In this document: one piece after another, positions 57,389-64,000 of the stretch | Position numbering within the stretch: the first letter of the stretch is position 1 | How the letters are laid out: each line of letters starts with the position of its first letter | Assembly: GCA_004352715.1 (NCBI GenBank) | Contig: SCFE01000027.1 | Coordinates: forward strand, 1,803,735 to 1,867,734 | Reading direction: 5' to 3' | Source of the DNA: Hofstenia miamia | Lineage: Eukaryota; Xenacoelomorpha; Acoela | Length of the DNA: 64,000 nt | The notes under the pieces: model-generated | The model's database searches: none | What the model was told of the DNA's origin: nothing | Seen by the model: only the letters and a program-made list of their open reading frames with translations | Program-made: the position numbers and the translations under genes

Positions 57389-57412
57389 CCCAAAACAACA
57401 TTGTTATTTGGG
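57389..57412. repeat. Right end of a CCCAAATAACAA-type repeat
   Basis: The complement reads CCCAAATAACAATGTTGTTT and pairs with the end at 45880. It is preceded by AACAAC-rich DNA from 57235. Confidence 0.4.
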
Positions 57413-58387
57413 AAGATTACAGTAAGAATCATCATAGGACTGTGTCTATTGATATTTAATTTGTTTGTGCATAAGTAAGTTTATTTTTTTCAACTTTCTA
57501 TTAAATTTTTCAAAATGTCCAGCATTTTCTAGTTACACCTAATGGATAAGCACTTCTTTGTTGTTCAGCAATTAACAAACAGATGAAATCTATACATAGT
57601 GTATCAAAAAAATCATTATTAGTTTCTGTGATATGCAAAGCAGTTTTTACCTTAAGCAAATTTTTAGTGTTTGTAGCAAATCTGATTATTTAAGCAATAG
57701 CCATAAAACACAATTTTATGTTGAGTGAATTTATATAAAAACATGTTTTACATGTCTTTGAAAATTTAAAAAAAATGAGCAACATGAGATTTGCAAATGA
57801 TATCATATCTATGACATCACTAAAGTGGTGGATGTTAAAGTTGGAAATGTTCTTTTAGTGCATTATTTTGCAGGTTTGACTCCTGCCAAATTCTTCACCC
57901 TATTTCTGATATTTTCTTTATATATATTAAATGGTATTAAAATATTGCAAACTATTGTTCCAAATTTTATTCAACACATGAAGAATGACATTAAGGAAAT
58001 AATAGAAATGACTTCATCTCTCTGCTAATAATCAAACATATTCCAAGCTGAAAAGGGCAAATGAAAGAGTAAATTTTTCTGATATTCAACAATCCATTAA
58101 GATTATTGGTGTGCTGGAATGTGAAATAGGTGTAACACATGTGCAAGAGTGATTAAGAATGATAATATTTAAAAGATGGATCACCATACACTAAATTAAT
58201 AGTTCCTTAATTCAATAATTGTAAAAAGCACATGCACTGATATGAAATAATCAAGTGCATAGTTAGGAGACTAATGAAGGAATGATTAATAATTCCTTTA
58301 CTAATGTTGATAATAAAACACTCAAGAAACAAAATAACATTTGTGGAGTGAGCAAAAAATAATAAATGTAATATGTACAATATATAA
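57413..58387. other. AT-rich non-coding stretch
   Basis: No coding or repeat signal was recognised. Confidence 0.45.
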
Positions 58388-59289
58388 TGTAGAATTGGTG
58401 GCTGGGGACTATAGCAGCATTACTAAGGAACTAATTGACTTGGCAGAAAGTTGCAAAAGTGACCTTAATAGAGCAGCCACAATTCCAGAGAAATAACAAT
58501 AATAGATCTAAAAAACATTGGTAATTCATCAATTGTAACTTGTAACTGTTTAGAGATAAAACATTCCAGATGACCAATTCATATGGCTTCAAGCCAAAGT
58601 GCTACCTGAGGGGAAGGTAGTTTGTGATTTGAGTGTGCAGTGCTATCCTATTTGTCTCATTATTTATTTTCTAGCTTAATACAAATAAAACAGTCTTGAT
58701 GTAGTTCTTATCTCTCAGCTCACTATTTAATAGCACATAATTGTCATGCATTCATGTTAACCAACAGCATAATATCATCACAGTGTAATAATATTATTGG
58801 TGTATGTTGAAATTCAATGAAGGTCTTATCTTTCCTATGCATAACCATAACTTAATACAGTCCATGATTTGGGCTGCTAACTGTCTGAAAGCCATGCATT
58901 GAATCAGTTTGCAGTTAACAGTAACTCCCAAATTGTAGCTGCAACTTACACAATCATTATTATCAAAACAATTTGAAAAAGCAAAAAGTAAATGTGTAAG
59001 AGAGTTGAACAAAGTTGAGGTTAGGTAAACTCTATTGAGCCTTGCAACAATGTCTGCCCTATTTATACATTGTTAGAATTAAGAAATCATACAATCATGT
59101 TTCCCTCATAAATTCAATTGAGCAACAAAAAACACACATCACAGCATTGAGGGGACATAAATATAGCATTGTGAATTAAGCTTGAAAATAAGGAGCTGAT
59201 GTCAAAGTGATGTAATCACACTAATTACAAAATAAGAAATAAATTGAAATCAAAATAAATTTTTCAGAAAGTCCCTGAGTGCCTCTACA
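58388..59289 (-). mobile_element. 3' LTR of Gypsy family B (902 bp)
   Basis: Read on the minus strand it starts TGTAGAGGCACTCAGGG and ends CCAATTCTACA, with TATAAATAG at about 59065-59057. It shares blocks with the solo LTR 53222-54141 (for example GGTATCATCACAGTGTAA-type and CTCTCAGCTCACT strings) in inverted orientation. Confidence 0.8.
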
Positions 59290-60610
59290 CACCCTTTACT
59301 CAATTTAATTCTGCAGCAGTAACTGTAAGGGAGGCCTGGACACTACTTTCTGTTTGGCTTTTACAAGTTCAATTGTGATGAGGTCATCCCAGCTCTGTAC
59401 CTCAACATACTGTGGGGTTCAGGTTAACTGTATGAGGACCTCTCATTGTGTGACCACCTCATCTTGTAACTGGAAGAACTGGAGAGTGGGGAACCTTGAG
59501 CTCATAGGACAATTGTGATGAAGGTTGTTTAGTCTTCTGGTAAAAGTATCATAGAATCTTTTATATAAGCAGAGCCTCTTCAGTGCAATCATTAGCATCA
59601 TCAGCAAATCTGTGTTAGACAAGTGAGCATCTCTGGTATCAATGGCAGTATTGGGATAAAAATGGATGAACACTTCTTGTAGAGACCCCATCCAGATAGC
59701 ATAATCAACAAATAGGGAGCAGAATTCCTGCACTTGTTGAAACATCATCTACTCAGGGTTGGATATATTGACTCTTAGCATGGTGATTATTTCAATGAAC
59801 TTGGTAATATCATAGTAGTGTGTGATAATCTCCACATTATTGATCCACATAAGATCACTGGATGCCTGGAATAATACTAGGACCCAGGAGTTTAGCTGTG
59901 TGATTCTGTCCTGAATTTTCTTCAGCTGCTAGTGGACAGGCTGTCCCCTGATGAAGATGTCACAAATTGTCAGCTTTTCATTGATGAAAACTCTTTTTCA
60001 GTTATCACCATCAATTAACTGATCACAGACTAATTGTAGTAATCAGCTTGGCTTAGTTGCTTTGTGTCCCAGCTGTTGCTGACATAATTTAGCTTGTCTG
60101 GGAGGTAGGCAGCAATCTTCTTTCAATTCTTTACCCTCCATTTTAGTTGTATGAGTGGTATCTCAATACAAGGTGTCAGAATGCACAGGAGGTTATTCTT
60201 ATCCACTATTCTTTCCAGGTCACTGAATTTGAGTTTCTCTCACAGGCTCACCATGCCTATGGTTTCCAGGTAGTTGATACAGGCTTCCATTAGTGTGTCC
60301 TGAAATCTGCTCCTTAATTGGTGGGGATGTAGTTGATTGATCTGTGCATTTGAGATTTTAACCTGGGCAGTGGTGCATTCTATATCCAGGGCCACACATC
60401 ACCCTGGCAATAGTAGAAGCACCAGCTCCTCCTTAGTAAACATGTTTATGTCTGACGGACAAATTCTGAGATGCTGGCTAATCAACATGATGGACATTTT
60501 GCTGGTCATGCTACTTGCCCACACCAGTTTGGCATAATACTTCTCATATTGCTCCATTGGTCTTTTTGACTTGCTGAGAGATGATGGAGGTGTGCATCAG
60601 TGGAGCAAAC
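59290..60610 (-). pseudogene. Degraded ORF between integrase and 3' LTR
   Basis: Starts around MEQYEKYYAKLVWASSMTSK at 60555 and, with several stops, reads as a mostly helical protein (LMEACINYLETIGMVSL; FSDLERIVDKNNLLCILTPC; MMFQQVQEFCSLFVDYAIWM; LLMMLMIALKRLCLYKRFYD) to about 59443. Helical content suggests a Gag-like capsid protein, though its place after integrase is where some Gypsy elements carry an extra ORF. It has no membrane-protein signature and no recognised domain. Confidence 0.4.
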
Positions 60611-60859
60611 AATTCTTCACTTTCCAGACTAATGGAAAAACTACAATCTCATGAGGTGACTTTTTTTTAAGGCTATCTGGGTACTTGCATCCATTGGTAG
60701 AGTAAGAGCAGGGGAGTTTGAAAAATGGACAGGATCCATATTGCTCCTTTTGTGAAAACATCTGGTATATTCTTCTGTGAGAAAAGCCACTCCTTGTAGT
60801 TCTTACAATTTTGGGTCTTGTAGGACATCTTGATTTCAGATAGTACTCATTCTACTGAC

Positions 60860-61260
60860 CTATGATACTGTGAGGATGGACAGGCAATTTGATTGAGGGT
60901 GGTATGTTGTGGTAAATTTGTGGATTATCTCCATTTCAGAACTTAATATGGTCATCAAGTTATTGTCAAACTGAGGGCCTTTTTCAGATATTAACTTCTC
61001 AATAGGTCTGAACTTGAGAACCCACTCTTTCATGACCTTTTCAGCCATTTGTTCAGCAGTGGTACTGTTCAGTGGAATAATGCAGGCATACTTTGTAAAA
61101 TGGTTGACCATGAGCAAAACATATTGGTAGCCATTGTTGTCATGTGACAGCTCTTCAAGGTCCATATGGAGTATTTCATTGGGTCTCTCTGTAGGCTGGC
61201 TCTTGAGGGCTGCTCATTGTTCAGGGAAGTGACTAGCGTTCTGTAAGAGGCATGCCTCAC
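60860..61260 (-). pseudogene. Gypsy integrase
   Basis: A zinc-binding remnant (CEACLLQNASHF, in one frame near 61265-61225) precedes the catalytic core in another frame: MDLEELSHDNNGYQYVLLMVNHFTKYACIIP (first Asp in MDLEE), then PIEKLISEKGPQFDNN, where the second catalytic Asp position (usual SDxGxxF) reads SEKGPQF, then IIHKFTTTYHPQSN. The frame ends before the final Glu. The D-to-E change plus truncation indicate no activity. Confidence 0.85.
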
Positions 61261-61265
61261 ACTTG

Positions 61266-61778
61266 TCAGTTACATCTATTACTGTGGCATTCCCCTGCTG
61301 GCTTCTTTAAGTCACACTCATAACTAGGAAGGGCCATCCAGTAGTCAGCATTAAGGTGCAGCTTCCCAGGTTCATGTTGGATGTTGAATGAAAAGTTATT
61401 TAAGTACTCAATCCACCTGGCTAGGATGTTAGACTTGTCACCAGAAAACTTCTTTAGCCAGGTGAGCATGCTGTTGTTCGTGTGCACCATGAAAGGATGT
61501 CCTAAGATGAAGTAACAAAATTTCTTGAAAGATTCTACAATGGCCAGCATTTCACTCTTTGTGGCTCTGTAGTTCCTTTCAGAAGCTTGTAGCTTGCAAC
61601 TGAAGTATTGGACAGGACTCTCCCCTCCATTCACCATCTGGCTTAGCACCCCACTGATGACCACAGCACTAGCATCACAATCTACAATGAAGCTCTTCAT
61701 ATAATCAAGAGTGTTCATTGTAGGGATTTTCTTAAGTTCTCTTTTTATTTTTTTTTTAGAAAGAGAAAATTTATTCAC
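61266..61778 (-). pseudogene. Gypsy RNase H domain
   Basis: About 155 recognisable residues: SFIVDCDASAVVISGVLSQM (first catalytic Asp), ESPVQYFSCKLQASERNYRA, TKSEMLAIVESFKKFCYFIL (Glu), PFMVHTNNSMLTWL (third position, usual TDxxxL, here TNN), and FNIQHEPGKLHLNADYWM (usual HxPGxxNxxADxLS). The domain order is normal. The Asp-to-Asn change at TDN suggests loss of function. Confidence 0.85.
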
Positions 61779-61851
61779 TTGTATAGTGAAATATATGAAC
61801 TTGTAACATTAAGTATAATATGCAAATGGATATTCTTTTTGAATCTGTAAT

Positions 61852-62508
61852 CTAATCTAGGCTCTCTTTCCATGTCCATGTAAAATCAACTGACTTTTTA
61901 AGTAGGTGGGAAATGCTTCTTGTTTTCTCTGCCAAGTCAGGAATGAAGATTCCATAGTAGTTTAAGAAGCCCATAAGTCTCTGCACCTCCTTTTGACTTT
62001 TCAGCATCTCTATCTTATCAAGGCAGTCTTTCATGTTTGTTTTCATTGATATCTTACTGGGTTTGATCACTTGTCCCAGAAAGGTAACTTTCTTCTGAGC
62101 AAGCATGCATTTGTTGCTGTTAACTCTCAATCCAGCATTCTAGAGTAAATGAAAGGTGTGTTTCAGCTTGTCCAGGTGTTCAGAAAACATGTTAATTGCC
62201 ATGAGGATGTCATCAATATATGCTGATATACCAGGCTCCAGAACATTAGAATTATTCTTCAACATTTTTGTCATGTACCTCTGGAAAGTTGCAGGAACAT
62301 TGCATAAGCCAAAAGCCATATATTTCCACTTATAGATGCCATAGGGAGTGATAAAAGCAGCCTTTTTAATATCAGATTCTCTCATAGGGAATTGCCAGTA
62401 GGCCTTACATAAATCAAGGCACAAGAAGAACTTGTATTTACTGGCATCATAAAGAAGGTCCTCTATTTTGGGAAGAGGATAGACCTCCTTGATGTTAATG
62501 TCATTCAA
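61852..62508 (-). pseudogene. Gypsy reverse transcriptase
   Basis: 62508-62140 holds EVYPLPKIEDLLYDASKYKF, LCLDLCKAYWQFPM (first catalytic Asp), KAAFITPYGIYKWKYMAFGL and ISAYIDDILMAIN (YIDD box). After a frame change 62130-61852 continues NSNKCMLAQKKVTFLGQVI and LMGFLNYYGIFIPDLAEKTR. The catalytic residues are intact but the frame is broken at about 62135. Confidence 0.9.
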
Positions 62509-63362
62509 CTTACAAAAATCAATGCATAATCTGTACTTATCTCTCTGCTTAATAAAGACTGTTGGGGCAGCATAAGGGCTGTTGCTCCCTCATATGATCC
62601 TGCTTTCAAGGAGGTCACTCAGAATTCATTCATATTCTTCTTTTAAACTTTCAGGGACTTGCCACACTGGTAATTGAATTGGCTTGTTGGCTTTTGTCTC
62701 AATCAAGTGTTCCTTGCCTATGGCCTGGCCCATGCTTATGCCCCCATAGTTAATGACCTCACTTTTTCATTTCAGCAATGAGATCAGCACCTGATGCTCT
62801 TCCTCTTGAAGGTGTGGATGTGACTCATTAGTCATTGAGGGAATCTTGACAGTGTGGATAGGTTTGTCCATCTCATGGATCACAGTGAACATGGCTAAGC
62901 AATCAGTGGATGCTGTTGTCAATCTCACAGGTACTGCCATGATCTTAAGCTGAGCAGCATTGAGACTTGAATTGGTGACTTAGAACTGTACAGTATTGTA
63001 GCATATGTTTCCCATACTTGACATGACAGAGATCAGGTGATAGATTAAGTCCTTTCAGGCAGCTTCCTTTGGGCCCAGTGATCATCACATTGCCATTATA
63101 TTGTTGGTATGAGAATACAGGGACTCAATTCTAGTAAAGGGCCTCAATGAGCATGGTCTCAGTGAGGTAGAAGCAAATTTCTTCTTCAGGGACTGTAGTC
63201 AACTGAGTTGCCTCATGGTCCTTTATGGAGATCATTGTTTCTGTAATCTATTACACATGAGTTTCATTCAAGGAAGTTGTTTCCCAAAATAATATCATAA
63301 GGCAGAGTGTGATTCAAAGTATCTACTACCACAAGGTCTACTTAGAATAATTTGTTGTTAAC

Positions 63363-63560
63363 TCACATCTCCACATTGCCTACTTTTTCTCTAATTGAGA
63401 TCTTATTTCCAGACACATCAATCAAACTGATGACAGATAGATCCAATGTGTCTTTGCTCATGCACAATGCTGAGCAACACTTGTTGCTAATAATTAAGGC
63501 AGTGGCTCCAGTATCCACTGTCACATGTACTAGACTCCCATTTACAGTAACACGAATCAT
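63363..63560 (-). pseudogene. Retropepsin-like aspartic protease
   Basis: NGSLVHVTVDTGATALIISN carries the D-T-G-A active site and the hydrophobic strand before it. The frame is about 65 residues, the N-terminal half of the usual 100, then a stop. Upstream (about 63765) a short ICKNCLQHC string may be a nucleocapsid-type knuckle. It is followed by RT on the same strand, as expected for Gypsy pol. Confidence 0.8.
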
Positions 63561-64000
63561 GTTCTTTCACATCAGGTGGGTAATTACAAGGATCTCCTGC
63601 AGTTGTTTGGCAGGAGGTGGTGCTCCCTCTAGTTTAACAGTTTGGCATCATCACTGCACTTGTCAGCAGGTTCATCATCAATAATGAATAAATCTCCATC
63701 AGCTAAGATCTGGATCACAGTGCTGCAGGCAGTTTTTACAGATGGCATTTTTGTCCATATCAAAAACACCTGATTGCAGATAAGTCAAACTCTTTCTTGC
63801 CAGGAGCTTGGGAAGTACCTTCCTTGGCTGTGGACCTACTAAGACCAGTGTTGTTTTCAATTCAGTGATATCCTTATCAATTTTATTGTGTTATGTATTA
63901 GATAAACAACACTGATGGCTTTGCAAATAATTATGTGGAGGTCATCTTCCAGATCACACTTTAGTTCCAAGCAGGGACAGATGGATTGTGAAAAACCACT
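63561..64000. other. Upstream gag/pol region of the Gypsy element, degraded
   Basis: Only a short Cys/His string is seen on the minus strand. Gag proper is not recognisable within the window. Confidence 0.4.

Larger units (their letters stand above)
58388..64000 (-). mobile_element. Ty3/Gypsy family B element (3' part, continues past window)
   Basis: Minus-strand element. Its pol runs from beyond 63560 to 60860, followed by a 1.3-kb region with a further degraded reading frame, then a purine-rich tract (reverse strand GAGTAAAGGGTG at 59290-59301) and the 3' LTR (59289-58388). The 5' LTR and probably gag lie beyond base 64000. The genes are split over frames, so this copy is inactive. Confidence 0.8.

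Noticed and set aside
1-64000. tRNA or rRNA genes, CRISPR arrays, bacterial operons
   Set aside because: None recognised by eye; the sequence is eukaryotic in character.

Overview
This is AT-rich nuclear DNA from an animal, most likely an invertebrate. The reasons are spliced genes with short GT-AG introns, many metazoan transposon families, (TA)n microsatellites, and assembly gaps (1000-N blocks at 718-1717, 14195-15194 and 47198-48197). I cannot name the species from sequence alone. There are no bacterial operons, CRISPR arrays, or rRNA or tRNA genes that I can support. Only one ordinary gene is clearly recognisable: a two-exon DTWD1-like tRNA-modifying enzyme (17244-18452, minus). Three or four other candidate exon groups have good splice-site context but no recognised product. 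Almost everything else is mobile DNA.

Layout. 1-11 kb: a Penelope-type GIY-YIG fragment, a DD41D mariner relic containing a hAT transposase piece, and two candidate host exons with a CRIB-like motif at the C terminus. 11-17 kb: two hAT-type miniature elements with near-exact 8-bp target duplications, low-complexity DNA and gaps. 17-23 kb: the DTWD1-like gene, a pogo relic, and a decayed non-LTR retrotransposon flanked by 375-bp direct repeats. 24-31 kb: mariner and hAT remnants, orphan exons, and a frameshifted pogo transposase. 31.8-35.3 kb: a nested stack in which an intact DD41D mariner with perfect 30-bp termini sits inside a C48 (Ulp1-like) peptidase reading frame. That frame lies upstream of a degraded transposase on the same strand, which is itself cut by a Tc1 fragment. 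35.7-39.5 kb: a Merlin relic, then a DD35E element with termini made of 21-bp tandem repeats, nested in another inverted-repeat element. 40.6-44.4 kb: a long inverted Merlin structure with an intact transposase and a second, convergent 73-codon ORF. 45-64 kb: at least two Ty3/Gypsy families, one with 191-bp LTRs arranged LTR-leader-LTR and one with about 900-bp LTRs, plus a piggyBac pseudogene that keeps a clean intron.

The most interesting observation is that three transposon reading frames end in what looks exactly like the histone mRNA 3' stem-loop: GGCCCT-UUUC-AGGGCC, or a compensated variant, followed by ACCA, 16-38 nt after the stop codon. They are a Tc1 transposase, the Merlin transposase and the Merlin accessory ORF. 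This suggests that some transposons here use the non-polyadenylated, S-phase-linked histone mRNA pathway. All functional statements are inference from sequence; no database search was possible.
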